Assembly: GCA_030151255.1 (NCBI GenBank) | Contig: JASLED010000026.1 | Span: 1 to 64,000, forward strand | DNA: 64,000 bases | Reading direction: 5' to 3' | DNA from: Flavobacterium sp. | GTDB taxonomy: Bacteria > Bacteroidota > Bacteroidia > Flavobacteriales > Flavobacteriaceae | Part shown: piece after piece, positions 45,659 to 54,399 of the stretch | How positions within the stretch are numbered: the stretch's first letter is position 1 | How the letters are laid out: each line of letters opens with the position of its first letter | Notes under the pieces: generated by a model | Seen by the model: only the letters and a program-made list of their open reading frames with translations | What the model was told of the DNA's origin: nothing | Databases searched by the model: none | Made by a program: the position numbers and the translations under genes

Positions 45659-46380
45659 TTATTTTACTTATAATAGGAATATTGTTGGTTTTATCAATTA
45701 GTATATGTTTTGTTTTTGTTGTAAAAGTTAATTATACCAAGCACATAGAAAATAAGAATAGAATCAAGGTATTAAAGGCCAATTATAAAGAAATATTCGA
45801 ATTATCATCTATTGTAATACAAGAAAAAGAACGTCAGCGTATAGGAAGTGATTTGCATGATTCAGTGATCAACTCATTAAATATTCTTTACTTAAAATCG
45901 CAAGCCGGATTAAGTGAAGAAATGCTGATTAATAATATTCAAGAAGCGATTAGTTTAACCAGAAGAATATCACATGATTTAAATCTTCCTTTTTTAGAAT
46001 ATCAATCTATCGAAGATGCATTAGAAACAGTAGTACAGCAATGGAGTAATTTTTATTCGATTGATATTAAGATAGATGCTAGAGAGGCGTTTGAATTATC
46101 TACTGAGCAAAAAACGCATTTAGTAAGAATAGTACAAGAATTAATGACCAATATTCATAAGCATGCTCAATGTGATTCTGTACGTTTTCATTTGCGATTG
46201 TCTGCTCAATTTTTAGTATTTAAACTTTGGGATAACGGTAAAGGATTTGAGGTAAATAAAGACACAAAAGGGCTTGGATTCAAGAGTATCCGGGTAAGAG
46301 CAAATATTTTAAAAGCTATTTTTAAATATAAAAAACAAGCAGTAAAAGGCACCTTGTTTTTAATGTTAATTAAGAAATAA
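45628..46380 (+). CDS. Sensor histidine kinase (NarL/DesK type)
   Basis: A 250-residue kinase with one membrane helix (about 7-30), a short linker, a HisKA_3 phosphoacceptor region with His77 in RIGSDLHDSV, and a HATPase_c domain: N box ELMTNIHKHAQ near 170-180, DNGKGF near 204, GLGFKSIRVRAN near 216. There is no periplasmic sensor domain, so the signal should come from the neighbouring 7-TM protein. The response-regulator gene follows after 5 bases. Confidence 0.9.
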   Translation: MWHWQNERTIIILLIIGILLVLSISICFVFVVKVNYTKHIENKNRIKVLKANYKEIFELSSIVIQEKERQRIGSDLHDSVINSLNILYLKSQAGLSEEMLINNIQEAISLTRRISHDLNLPFLEYQSIEDALETVVQQWSNFYSIDIKIDAREAFELSTEQKTHLVRIVQELMTNIHKHAQCDSVRFHLRLSAQFLVFKLWDNGKGFEVNKDTKGLGFKSIRVRANILKAIFKYKKQAVKGTLFLMLIKK

Positions 46381-46385
46381 TCACC

Positions 46386-47057
46386 ATGAAATTAAAAGTT
46401 ATTATAGTTGATGACGAGGTATTAATTACCGATTTGCTTTCTATGTTTTTAAACAACGATCCAAATTTAGAGGTAATAGCGTCCTATACCTCAGGATTTG
46501 CGTTTTTGAAGGATATAGAACAAAAAAAGATAGCGCCAGATGTATTGATTTTGGATTATAGATTAGGTGATATTGATGGAATGGAATTATCAAAAAAGTT
46601 AAAAGCAATTGGTGTAGAATTGCCTATTATTCTGATGTCGTCTTATTATAATAACAATCTAATTAGTTTTATTGTAAAATCGGGGTTTGCGGCTTTTTTA
46701 CCAAAAAATATTAAACCTTCTTATTTGATAGAAATTATTCAGGAAGTAAGTGATAAAGGATTTTATTTGATGCCCGAACAATTTGATTTATTGAGAGATC
46801 AAATGCTGTATAAAAATGTATTGATAACAGATAATTTGCAATTGGGACTAACAGCAAGAGAAAAAGAAATATTATATTTAATTGCTCAACAAAAAACGGG
46901 TAAAGAAATTGCTACCGAATTGTTTATTTCTTTAAAAACAGTAGAAGGACATAAAAATAATTTGTTTATAAAAACAGGTGCAAAAAACGTGGTAGGACTT
47001 ATTGTTTATGCTGTGCAAAATAAAATATTAAATATAGACGAATTGTCGATTAATTAA
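46386..47057 (+). CDS. Response regulator, NarL/FixJ family
   Basis: A 223-residue regulator. The receiver domain has DDE at 10-12, phospho-Asp57 in LILDYRLGDIDG and Lys in the LPKNIKPS strand near 108. The LuxR-type helix-turn-helix shows LTAREKEILYLIAQQKTGKEIATELFIS and TVEGHKNNLFIKTG. It is the output of the preceding kinase. Targets are unknown; with no linked effector gene, control may be elsewhere in the genome or autogenous. Confidence 0.93.
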   Translation: MKLKVIIVDDEVLITDLLSMFLNNDPNLEVIASYTSGFAFLKDIEQKKIAPDVLILDYRLGDIDGMELSKKLKAIGVELPIILMSSYYNNNLISFIVKSGFAAFLPKNIKPSYLIEIIQEVSDKGFYLMPEQFDLLRDQMLYKNVLITDNLQLGLTAREKEILYLIAQQKTGKEIATELFISLKTVEGHKNNLFIKTGAKNVVGLIVYAVQNKILNIDELSIN

Positions 47058-47058
47058 T

Positions 47059-47098
47059 GTAAAACGAGTCTGTAATATAAATTACAGACTCGTTTTAC
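47059..47098. terminator. Bidirectional terminator
   Basis: An 18-bp perfect stem (GTAAAACGAGTCTGTAAT / complement) with an ATAA loop, between the response regulator and the convergent NmrA-like gene. Confidence 0.85.
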
Positions 47099-47105
47099 CT
47101 ATATT

Positions 47106-47969
47106 TTAATTATAAAAAGAGTTTAAAAATTCAACAACAGAAGTAGGTTTGCGTTGTAAAATGGTTTCTAAATCAGAAGTTATTTTATCAAATTCGTTAA
47201 CTTTAATACTTGCGGTTATCCCTGTTAGTAATCCAATTACTTCTTCTGGTAATTGTGTTGCAACTAATACTTGTTTGTATTCATCAGCATTTGGATCTAT
47301 ATAGTTTATTTCGCTATTAAAAATAGAGCTAAGTATATTGGTAATTTCAGCAAAACCAACTGCTTCAATATTAGTTAAATCAAGTATTGCATTTGTATAT
47401 TTATCTGATTTTAATACAATAGCAGCAGCTTCTGCCAAATCATTTCTTAAAGTAAATACAGCTTTTCCATTGCCTGCTGGCACGTAAACAGACTTGTTTT
47501 CTTTAATGTTTTCACCTAAATATCCAGGTAATAAATCAGTGTAAATGCCATTTCTTAAAATAGTGTAGTTTACACCGCTATTTATTAAATAATTTTCTGT
47601 TTTTACATATACTGGCATAAGTACATTTGGCGAATCTTCGTTTGTAGATTTGTATTGAAAACTTGTAAAAATAATGTGTTTTACTCCAGCTTCTTTAGCT
47701 GCATCAATAGCATTTTTGTGATGCATTTCTCTATTTAGTAAATCGTTTGATGATACTAATAAAAGAGTTTCTATTCCTGAAAATGCGTTTACTAAAGAGT
47801 TGTAATTATCATAATCTCCAAGGCGTAGTTCTGCACCTAAATTGGTTAATTCTTCTACTTTTTGTGCAGATCTACTCAAAATAGCTAATTTTTCATTCGG
47901 ATTTTTTTCTAAATAGTATTTTGCTATGGCATGTCCTAATTGTCCTGATGTACCTGTTATTAAATTCAT
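47106..47969 (-). CDS. NmrA-like NAD(P)-binding protein (QorB-type)
   Basis: A 287-residue atypical short-chain dehydrogenase. The Rossmann motif TGTSGQLGHAIA is at 5-16, SRSAQKVEELTNLGAELRLGDYDN near 32-55 is the NmrA/QorB pattern, and NYTILRNGIYTDLLPGYLGE near 135 matches QorB relatives. The catalytic Tyr-Lys pair is not present in the classical spacing. Relatives reduce quinones or sense NADP. It is divergent from an HxlR regulator, a frequent pairing for stress-induced oxidoreductases. Confidence 0.87.
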   Translation of the reverse strand: MNLITGTSGQLGHAIAKYYLEKNPNEKLAILSRSAQKVEELTNLGAELRLGDYDNYNSLVNAFSGIETLLLVSSNDLLNREMHHKNAIDAAKEAGVKHIIFTSFQYKSTNEDSPNVLMPVYVKTENYLINSGVNYTILRNGIYTDLLPGYLGENIKENKSVYVPAGNGKAVFTLRNDLAEAAAIVLKSDKYTNAILDLTNIEAVGFAEITNILSSIFNSEINYIDPNADEYKQVLVATQLPEEVIGLLTGITASIKVNEFDKITSDLETILQRKPTSVVEFLNSFYN

Positions 47970-48113
47970 TTTTTTATATTTTAAAAATTATACTTACTTT
48001 TGGTTAGTCAAAGGTAAATAGTTAGTGTTTGAAAAACAATAACTTACATTTACGAAATATACTTACCTACAGGTTTGTTTTATTGATTTTCAGTAACTTA
48101 ATAAATAAAAAAA

Positions 48114-48467
48114 ATGAAAGATTTTTCAAATGTTGATAATTGTCCTGTTCGAAATGTACTCGATAGATTATCGGATAAATGGACAACCTTAATTATATTG
48201 GTATTAGGTGAATATGGAACATTGCGTTTTAGTGAACTTAGAGGACATATAAGCGATGTATCAGAAAAAATGCTTACTGTTTCATTGCGAAAATTAGAGG
48301 CTGATGGATTGATTTTGAGAAAAGTATATCCTGTAATACCGCCAAAAGTTGAATATAAGCTTACAACTTTAGGACAAGATTTTTTACCATTAATAAATTC
48401 TATATCAGATTGGGCTTATCAAAATATGGGGCAAATATTGGAAAATAGAGAACATTATCAGAAATAA
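48114..48467 (+). CDS. HxlR-family transcriptional regulator
   Basis: A 117-residue winged-helix protein. The family opening is NCPVRNVLDRLSDKWTTLII (9-28) with the conserved Cys10, and RFSELRGHISDVSEKMLTVSLRKLEADGLI covers the DNA-binding unit. HxlR-type proteins often sense electrophiles or aldehydes through the N-terminal cysteine. It is transcribed away from the NmrA-like gene across 144 bases, which should hold their shared operators. Confidence 0.93.
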   Translation: MKDFSNVDNCPVRNVLDRLSDKWTTLIILVLGEYGTLRFSELRGHISDVSEKMLTVSLRKLEADGLILRKVYPVIPPKVEYKLTTLGQDFLPLINSISDWAYQNMGQILENREHYQK

Positions 48468-48510
48468 CCATCAAAGCCGTTTTTGCTAAGCAAAAACGGC
48501 TTTGATGGTT
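48466..48510. terminator. Bidirectional terminator after HxlR gene
   Basis: A 21-bp perfect stem (AACCATCAAAGCCGTTTTTGC / complement) with a TAA loop, overlapping the HxlR stop and facing the exporter gene. Confidence 0.85.
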
Positions 48511-48534
48511 TAAAATTCAGGATAACTTTGAATA

Positions 48535-49746
48535 TTAACTAACTTGTATTTCTTTTTGTTTAGATACAATTTTCTTCATTATTAAAATAATTCCTAGTAA
48601 AAAGAGAGAGAAAATAAAATAACGCCAAGATAAACCTTCTTGTGTAGTTATTTTTCCTGTTGTTGACGTAACAAAAGTGGTAAATGAAGTAATTACGTAA
48701 ACCAATCCGCCCATTAATCCGCCAGCAATTCCTGCGTTTTTAGGAAAAGTAAGCATATTACTTGTAAAAAATGAGGTAAACAAAATACCCGAACAAATAT
48801 GAATTAAAAACGCAAATAAAACTAACACAACTAAATTTTGTATAAAGTAACTTACCATTAATAAGGATATAATTAAACCTGCCTGAATTAATACTGGTTT
48901 TAAAATACTTTGATTAAAAGGTAAATGCATTCTTCGTTTGCCTATAAATCCACCAATCATCCAAGAAAAACCAAGAATAAGCGTGCAGTAACCTATTACA
49001 ACAGAATTAAAATGAAAAGTGTTTTCAATTAAAAAAGGTCCTGTAATGTTAAACAACATTACAATAGAATAAGACAATCCTTGAATCAAAATGCCATAAA
49101 TAAAAGTTTCATGCTGAAGCATTTCTTTGTAAATCTGAATATTTTCAGTTAAATTCAATTTCTTTTTCTCAGAAATACTTTCTCCACTCAATATTAATTC
49201 AGCAACAAGTAAAGCACCTGCATAAAAAGCTAAGAAATAAAAATTAGCATGCCAATTGAATAATTTTTCTAAATAGCCACCTAAGAAAGGCGCTAAAATT
49301 GGCCCACAAGACCAAACAATAGTAAAATAACTTAAATAATGTTTTACTTTGTCTGCGGTATGTATGTCAACAAATAACGCTCGCGTGGCAATTACTAAAA
49401 CAGAAACGGCAATACCTTGTAAAACTCTAAGAATACAAATAAGTAAAATACTATTGGTCATTGTAATCAAAATACTTGATACCAATACAAATAACAAGGC
49501 AAATAATTTGGGTTTATACCTTCCAATGCTGTCTAAAATACTGCCAATAAATAATTGAGAAATACCATAACTTAGTAAATAACAAGTAAGTGTTAATTGG
49601 ATTGATTGTTCAGAAACAGTCATTTCTTTAGCCATTGCAGGAAAAGAAGGTAAATATATATCAGTTACAAATCCTGATAAAGGAATGGATATGAAGGCTA
49701 AAATACTAACTATTTTTTTTCGGCGCTCTGAAGCTTCTCTCAACAT
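48535..49746 (-). CDS. MFS exporter, Bcr/CflA drug-resistance type
   Basis: A 403-residue transporter with 12 predicted helices. The Bcr/CflA opening is PLSGFVTDIYLPSFPAMAKEM near 22-42, and GPILAPFLGGYLEKLFNWHANF near 150-171 is the family motif. It exports small drugs or related compounds by proton exchange; the substrate is unknown. An AraC regulator gene lies 83 bases upstream on the same strand and may control it. Confidence 0.9.
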   Translation of the reverse strand: MLREASERRKKIVSILAFISIPLSGFVTDIYLPSFPAMAKEMTVSEQSIQLTLTCYLLSYGISQLFIGSILDSIGRYKPKLFALLFVLVSSILITMTNSILLICILRVLQGIAVSVLVIATRALFVDIHTADKVKHYLSYFTIVWSCGPILAPFLGGYLEKLFNWHANFYFLAFYAGALLVAELILSGESISEKKKLNLTENIQIYKEMLQHETFIYGILIQGLSYSIVMLFNITGPFLIENTFHFNSVVIGYCTLILGFSWMIGGFIGKRRMHLPFNQSILKPVLIQAGLIISLLMVSYFIQNLVVLVLFAFLIHICSGILFTSFFTSNMLTFPKNAGIAGGLMGGLVYVITSFTTFVTSTTGKITTQEGLSWRYFIFSLFLLGIILIMKKIVSKQKEIQVS

Positions 49747-49829
49747 AAAAGATTAATTTTTTTGTGAGCGTAAAATTAAATCAAGTAGTTTTTATTAGAT
49801 ATAAAAAAGCAAAGAAAAAATTACAAAAA

Positions 49830-50744
49830 TCAAATAAATTGTTGTTTGTATTTTAAAGGAGACATACACGCGTGTTTTTTAAAGAAATTGTTGAAATGAG
49901 CAGGTTCGTTAAAACCTAAAGTGTAGCCAACTTGTGCTATGTCCCAATCGGTATAACGCAGAAGTTTTTTAGCTTCTTCAAATATTCGATCTTTAATTAG
50001 CGAAGTTGTTGTATGTTGTGTAACCGATTTTATAGAAGAATTTAAATGATTGACATGTACATTTAAAGAATTAGCAAAATCTGCAGCCGTTTTTAAAAGC
50101 AAGGGATAAGCAGGGGAGTCTAAAGGAAATTGTCGGTTTAATAATTCATCAAATTGTTTATACAAGCGAAGATTGGCAGGTAAATTGTTTTGAATCGATT
50201 CTTCTGCACGAGTTTCTAACACAAAGTGCAATATAGCAGCTAAATGATTTTTTATGCTGCTACAACGAAATGAGTAATCTGAATTATTTAATTTTTCAAT
50301 TTGTTCAAAATAGAAAAGAATTTCTTTTTCTTGTTTTTCATTTAAAAATATAAAAGGTGAACTCCAATCTTTAAAAAGCGAAGTTTTATGAAAAAGGCTA
50401 AATTCAGGTGTGCCAAAAAAAGGAACATTAAAAAGGCAAAAATAGCCTTCTTGCAAATCTGATTCACAAGTCCAAGAATAAGGTATGTTTGGCGATGGTA
50501 AAAACAAAGTGGGTTGATTAATCTGAATTTTAGTATTGTTATAATCAAATGTTCCTTTACCTAAAATAAAACTAACTTTGTAATAATCACGTCGATTATA
50601 CGGACTTCTAAAACTGCAATATTTTCTTGGAGCAATATTAAAATGAGATTTTTTAGCTTCAAAATCAATAACGTTCATTAAACGTGCTTGTTCTGGACTA
50701 ATTTTCTGATAATAATCTTGTAAGGTTTCTAAATGTATGCTCAT
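49830..50744 (-). CDS. AraC-family transcriptional regulator
   Basis: A 304-residue protein: N-terminal cupin-like domain (FILGKGTFDYNNTKIQINQPTLFLP near 55-79), then helix-turn-helix units in the last 100 residues, TAADFANSLNVHVNHLNSSIKSVT and IAQVGYTLGFNEPAHFNNFFKKHACMSPLKYK. It lies just upstream of the Bcr/CflA exporter, in the same direction, a typical regulator-target arrangement. Confidence 0.87.
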   Translation of the reverse strand: MSIHLETLQDYYQKISPEQARLMNVIDFEAKKSHFNIAPRKYCSFRSPYNRRDYYKVSFILGKGTFDYNNTKIQINQPTLFLPSPNIPYSWTCESDLQEGYFCLFNVPFFGTPEFSLFHKTSLFKDWSSPFIFLNEKQEKEILFYFEQIEKLNNSDYSFRCSSIKNHLAAILHFVLETRAEESIQNNLPANLRLYKQFDELLNRQFPLDSPAYPLLLKTAADFANSLNVHVNHLNSSIKSVTQHTTTSLIKDRIFEEAKKLLRYTDWDIAQVGYTLGFNEPAHFNNFFKKHACMSPLKYKQQFI

Positions 50745-50803
50745 TCATCAAAATTACAAAAATCAATTAATTCGAAAATATTTTTTATAGTTTTAATTAA
50801 AGT

Positions 50804-50837
50804 AAATAACCACTACATTATTTATTAGTGGTTATTT
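50804..50837. terminator. Hairpin upstream of TraA remnant
   Basis: AAATAACCACTA and TAGTGGTTATTT form a 12-bp stem between the AraC gene and the TraA remnant. No gene ends here now, so it may belong to a lost gene. Confidence 0.55.
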
Positions 50838-50920
50838 GTGTTTAAATTTTATTTAGCAAATTGACGGATAATTAACTGAGTGACCTATTTATTTGTGAAA
50901 GTAGCTAAATACATACAATT

Positions 50921-51011
50921 ATGAAAACAAAAAAGGAACCAATTTTTGTAGCCTTTTCATCTCAAAAGGGAGGAGTAGGAAAAAGCAAATTTACTACGTT
51001 AGTATCGAAAT
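50921..51011 (+). pseudogene. Truncated conjugative-transposon TraA (ParA-like ATPase) start
   Basis: ATG 50921 begins MKTKKEPIFVAFSSQKGGVG, the N-terminus of Bacteroidota conjugative-transposon TraA, a ParA/MinD-type ATPase. The deviant Walker A reads KGGVGKSKF, with Lys where Ser/Thr is expected. After about 30 codons homology ends, and the frame runs into the antisense of a lipoprotein remnant. This is a scar of a conjugative element, not a working gene. Confidence 0.7.
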
Positions 51012-51201
51012 TTGAGGTAGTTACTGGGTCGCTTTGGAGAATTTTAACATCTAATAGCTCCGTATCAGAGTTTTTAAAAATATTACTTACAGCTGTTTCT
51101 ATCGTTTTATATTCTTCTTGAGTATACTTTTCGCTTTTCGCTTCATTTTTACATGCAATAATAGTTAATGCAGTACATATTATTAATAATATTTTTTTCA
51201 T
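51001..51201 (-). pseudogene. Truncated lipoprotein gene fused to the TraA remnant
   Basis: Reading from 51201, a lipoprotein signal peptide (MKKILLIICTALTIIACKN, lipidated Cys at 17) is followed by about 50 polar residues (YTQEEYKTIETAVSNIF). The frame then enters the antisense of the TraA start and ends NLLFPTPPF at 50962. The original C-terminus is lost. The family is unknown. The join between 50990 and 51015 is a rearrangement point. Confidence 0.65.
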
Positions 51202-51381
51202 AATTAACCAGGTTGGTTGATTTAATTATTTATCCTCTTCTGTTTCTCATAACTTTTACAACGTTAAAAAGTTTGTTAACATTGGCTAAATTTAACACTT
51301 TATTTTGATACATAGGATTTAGAGATTGAATCTATATTCGCTAATATCTTGATTCTAAATAAATTCATGTTAGCCAAAAAA

Positions 51382-52806
51382 CTAAGAAATTGTATCAGCT
51401 ATTGCAATAATAGCAATTTCCATTTCATTTTCGTTTAGTGAACCATAACCTAAACGAATTCCATTTATTGTTTGATCAAAACTATAAGTATCAGGAGTAT
51501 TAATTTTAATCGCTTTATTTTCCATCAATTCAGCAAATTCCATCCAATTAATCTTCTTATTAGGAACAATCCAAAAGGCCAAACCTCCTTCTGGAATTGA
51601 GTAATAAGCAATATCCTTCATATATTTATCAAGTAATATCAACATACTATCTCTTTTTGATTTATAATGATGAGTTGCTTTTTTGATATGTCGTTTTATT
51701 GTACCTTCTTTTATCAATTGTAAAATAGCCCGTTCCATTATACCATCGCTTTGAACATCAATAATTTTCCTCAAATTAGAAACTTTTTCAATCAAATCAC
51801 TATTATTACTAGTTAAATAACCAATGCGCAGAGCTGGAGCAACCACTTTGCTCATTGTTCCAATATAAACAAAGTTTTTTAGTTCAGTAAAACTTGATAG
51901 CGGAAGCATAGGTCTGTAACCAAAATGAAATTCATTGTCGTAGTCATCTTCTATAATTGTAAATCCATATTGATTAGATAGTTGAATTAATTCTAATCTT
52001 CTTTTTAAACTAAGTGTAACTGTAGTAGGATATTGGCGATGCGGAGTAAGATAAATAGCTTTTATTTTACTATTATTTTTCAAACAGACTAAAACTTGCT
52101 CTACAATTATTCCATCACCATCTACTGCTATGGGTAATAATGTTGCACCAGCACTCTCAAAAGCTTTCCAAGCAGGTTTATAGCCCGGGTTTTCAACTAG
52201 CACATAATCACCTTTTTCAATCAGACAATGCGCTGTAAGGTACATTGCCATTTGACTGCCACGAGTAATACATATATTTTTTTCGTTTACCTGCATACCT
52301 CTTTGATGATTGAGCATCTGAGCAATAGAAGCTCTAAAATCTATATTTCCCAATTCACTTCCATAGCCCATCATTTGCCATTTTCCTTTCAAACTAAATA
52401 TTTGACGATAAGCTCTTGCCAGTTCATTAATCGGTGCAATTTTGCTATCGGGCACCCCGTCATCTATGTGTAAATTATACTGTCTAACTACTATTTCTTT
52501 CTGTAGTAAATCTTTTTGATTAAGCCTTGATGTATTTTTCATATCAGGCAAAATATCAGCAACAAAAGTTCCTTTTCTTTCTTTTGATATTAACCATTGT
52601 TCAATAATAAGCACATTAAGAGCTTCTACAACAGTATTTCTATTAACCTTTAAAAGTTGCGCAAGATTTCTACTGCCAGGTAGTGGATCACCAGGTTGTA
52701 ATCTACCAGATTGAATATCTTTTATAATTGCATCTGCAATTTGTAAATAAACCGCTTGATTTGACTTTGTGTCAATCTGAATTTCAAACTTCCAATTTCT
52801 TAACAT
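51382..52806 (-). CDS. MocR/PdxR-type regulator (GntR HTH plus aminotransferase domain)
   Basis: A 474-residue protein. A GntR winged helix occupies about 1-75 (YLQIADAIIKDIQSGRLQPG, LPGSRNLAQLLKVNRNTVVEAL), joined by a linker to a fold-I aminotransferase domain. The PLP lysine is Lys320 (GTMSK), with IIEDDYDNEFHF near 285 and ALRIGYL next. Such regulators sense PLP or a PLP-amino acid adduct. It is divergent from the cupin/DapA genes across 99 bases that carry a conserved motif (52808-52834), so it probably controls them. Confidence 0.9.
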   Translation of the reverse strand: MLRNWKFEIQIDTKSNQAVYLQIADAIIKDIQSGRLQPGDPLPGSRNLAQLLKVNRNTVVEALNVLIIEQWLISKERKGTFVADILPDMKNTSRLNQKDLLQKEIVVRQYNLHIDDGVPDSKIAPINELARAYRQIFSLKGKWQMMGYGSELGNIDFRASIAQMLNHQRGMQVNEKNICITRGSQMAMYLTAHCLIEKGDYVLVENPGYKPAWKAFESAGATLLPIAVDGDGIIVEQVLVCLKNNSKIKAIYLTPHRQYPTTVTLSLKRRLELIQLSNQYGFTIIEDDYDNEFHFGYRPMLPLSSFTELKNFVYIGTMSKVVAPALRIGYLTSNNSDLIEKVSNLRKIIDVQSDGIMERAILQLIKEGTIKRHIKKATHHYKSKRDSMLILLDKYMKDIAYYSIPEGGLAFWIVPNKKINWMEFAELMENKAIKINTPDTYSFDQTINGIRLGYGSLNENEMEIAIIAIADTIS

Positions 52807-52807
52807 C

Positions 52808-52834
52808 TGGACCAGGTTGTTTTATTAAAACTGT
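52808..52834 (+). promoter_or_regulatory. Putative MocR operator upstream of the cupin gene
   Basis: A 27-bp motif, TGGACCAGG and TTTTATTAAAACTGT halves, ends 27 bases before a TAGTTTTG -7 box at 52861-52868. The same motif (23 of 27 bases identical) at the same distance from an identical box lies upstream of the GNAT gene (54313-54339). TGGAC here is matched by GTCCA at 52847-52851 as a wider inverted repeat. Confidence 0.6.
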
Positions 52835-52905
52835 ATCAATACAATAGTCCAAAGGTACAGTAGTTTTGTGATGCAATAATGCAAAAAAACAAATAAATTT
52901 TAATT

Positions 52906-53403
52906 ATGTCTGAACGTAAAACAACACAAGTAGAAAAAATGATTCACGCAGATCAACAACCATTTACTTCAAAGGATTTTCATCAAACTTTTGCAAGACC
53001 AACGTATGTAAAACCTTCTCATATTATTCATAGAAATGTAGAGAATTCTGGCGAACACAATCAGTTTTCCGAAGAAAGAAAACACCCAGTTTTCTTTGTC
53101 GATTTACCAAGTAAAAATGTAAGTATGACCATTGGGGGATTATTACCAGGACAGAAAACTCACTTACACCGCCATACTTATGAAACCGTATTATATGTAA
53201 TTGAAGGAAAAGGTTGGACCAGAGTGGAAGATGAAATTGTAGAATGGAAAGCAGGTGATGCAGTTTATATTCCATCTTGGGCATGGCATCAACATCAAAA
53301 TCGCAGTGAAAATGAACCAGCAAAATACATTGCTTGCGAAAATGCTCCACAATTGCAAAATCTAGGCGTAGCACTTCGTGAAGAAGAAGGAAGAGATTTT
53401 TAA
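52906..53403 (+). CDS. Cupin-domain protein
   Basis: A 165-residue single-cupin protein. Cupin motif 1 is GQKTHLHRHTYETVLYVIEGKG (82-103) with metal ligands His86, His88 or His90 and Glu93; motif 2 is AGDAVYIPSWAWHQHQN with His128/His130. The Trp/His-rich second motif and N-terminal extension are not those of a typical sugar isomerase. Enzyme, isomerase or binding roles are all possible. It precedes a DapA-family gene by 15 bases, so both serve one pathway. Confidence 0.85.
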   Translation: MSERKTTQVEKMIHADQQPFTSKDFHQTFARPTYVKPSHIIHRNVENSGEHNQFSEERKHPVFFVDLPSKNVSMTIGGLLPGQKTHLHRHTYETVLYVIEGKGWTRVEDEIVEWKAGDAVYIPSWAWHQHQNRSENEPAKYIACENAPQLQNLGVALREEEGRDF

Positions 53404-53418
53404 ATTAAAAAAAAAAAC

Positions 53419-54309
53419 ATGAATAATGTACCTTTTAAAGGAGTAATTGCTTACCCAATTACTCCTTTTGACAACAACGAAAAAATAGATATTCCGCTAT
53501 TTAAAAAACAAGTAGAGCGATTGGTAACAATGGGTTCTCATGGAATTGCTCCTTTGGGTAGCACGGGTGTAATGCCTTATCTTAATGATACCGAAAAAGA
53601 AGCTATAACTGAGGCAACTATACAACAAGTATCAGGTAGAGTTCCTGTTTTAGTAGGTGTTTCTAATCTAACTACAGATAAAACCATTTACCACGCCAAA
53701 TTTGCTGAAAAAGCAGGAGCTACAGCAGTTATGATTATTCCGATGAGTTATTGGAAATTAACGGATGATGAAATTGTGAAACATTACGATGCCGTTGCTT
53801 CTAAAATATCCATACCAATCATGGCTTACAATAATCCAGCAACAGCAGGAGTAGATATGTCACCTGCTTTACTAAAGCGCTTATTAGAAATACCAAACGT
53901 TACAATGATTAAAGAAAGTACAGGAGATATTCAACGTATGCAGTATTTAAGATCTAGTTTAGGTGATGAAGTAGCTTTATTTAATGGATCGAATCCTTTA
54001 GCATTAGCTGCTTTTTCAGCAGGAGCACAAGGTTGGTGTACCGCCGCACCTAACTTAATACCAGAATTAAATATTGCCCTTTACAATGCAATAAAAGAAA
54101 ATGATTTAAACCAAGCTCAAGAACTATTTTACAAACAAGTAGATCTTCTCAATTTTATTGTAGCTAAAGGTTTACCACGAGCTGTAAAGGCAGGATTAGA
54201 CTTATTAGAAATTGGAGGAGGAAACCTGAAAAGTCCCTTACAACCACTTCATTCATCAGAAATAAAGGAGCTAAAAAATATCTTGTCAACCATAAAAATA
54301 CAGAATTAG
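53419..54309 (+). CDS. DapA/NAL-family class I aldolase or lyase
   Basis: A 296-residue TIM-barrel enzyme of the dihydrodipicolinate synthase/N-acetylneuraminate lyase family. Schiff-base Lys165 is in TMIKESTGD and Tyr137 in AYNNPATAG. The carboxylate-binding motif is PLGSTGVMPYL at 45-55, with Val replacing the usual Glu of GSTGE. This, and the cupin and MocR partners, argue against lysine biosynthesis and for a pyruvate-releasing or dehydrating step on an unknown substrate. Confidence 0.87.
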   Translation: MNNVPFKGVIAYPITPFDNNEKIDIPLFKKQVERLVTMGSHGIAPLGSTGVMPYLNDTEKEAITEATIQQVSGRVPVLVGVSNLTTDKTIYHAKFAEKAGATAVMIIPMSYWKLTDDEIVKHYDAVASKISIPIMAYNNPATAGVDMSPALLKRLLEIPNVTMIKESTGDIQRMQYLRSSLGDEVALFNGSNPLALAAFSAGAQGWCTAAPNLIPELNIALYNAIKENDLNQAQELFYKQVDLLNFIVAKGLPRAVKAGLDLLEIGGGNLKSPLQPLHSSEIKELKNILSTIKIQN

Positions 54310-54312
54310 TTT

Positions 54313-54339
54313 TGGACTAGGTATTTTTATCAAAACTGT
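54313..54339 (+). promoter_or_regulatory. Putative MocR operator upstream of the GNAT gene
   Basis: The second copy of the 27-bp motif (TGGACTAGG ... TTTTATCAAAACTGT), with TAGTTTTG at 54366-54373, exactly 27 bases further, as at the cupin gene. Confidence 0.6.
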
Positions 54340-54399
54340 CCTATATCGCCAAGGATTGAATGCAATAGTTTTGCCGTTTTAATCAAAATAATAAAAACA

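Noticed and set aside
53024..53374. 116-codon - strand frame in the cupin gene
   Set aside because: Antisense to a gene with intact cupin motifs.
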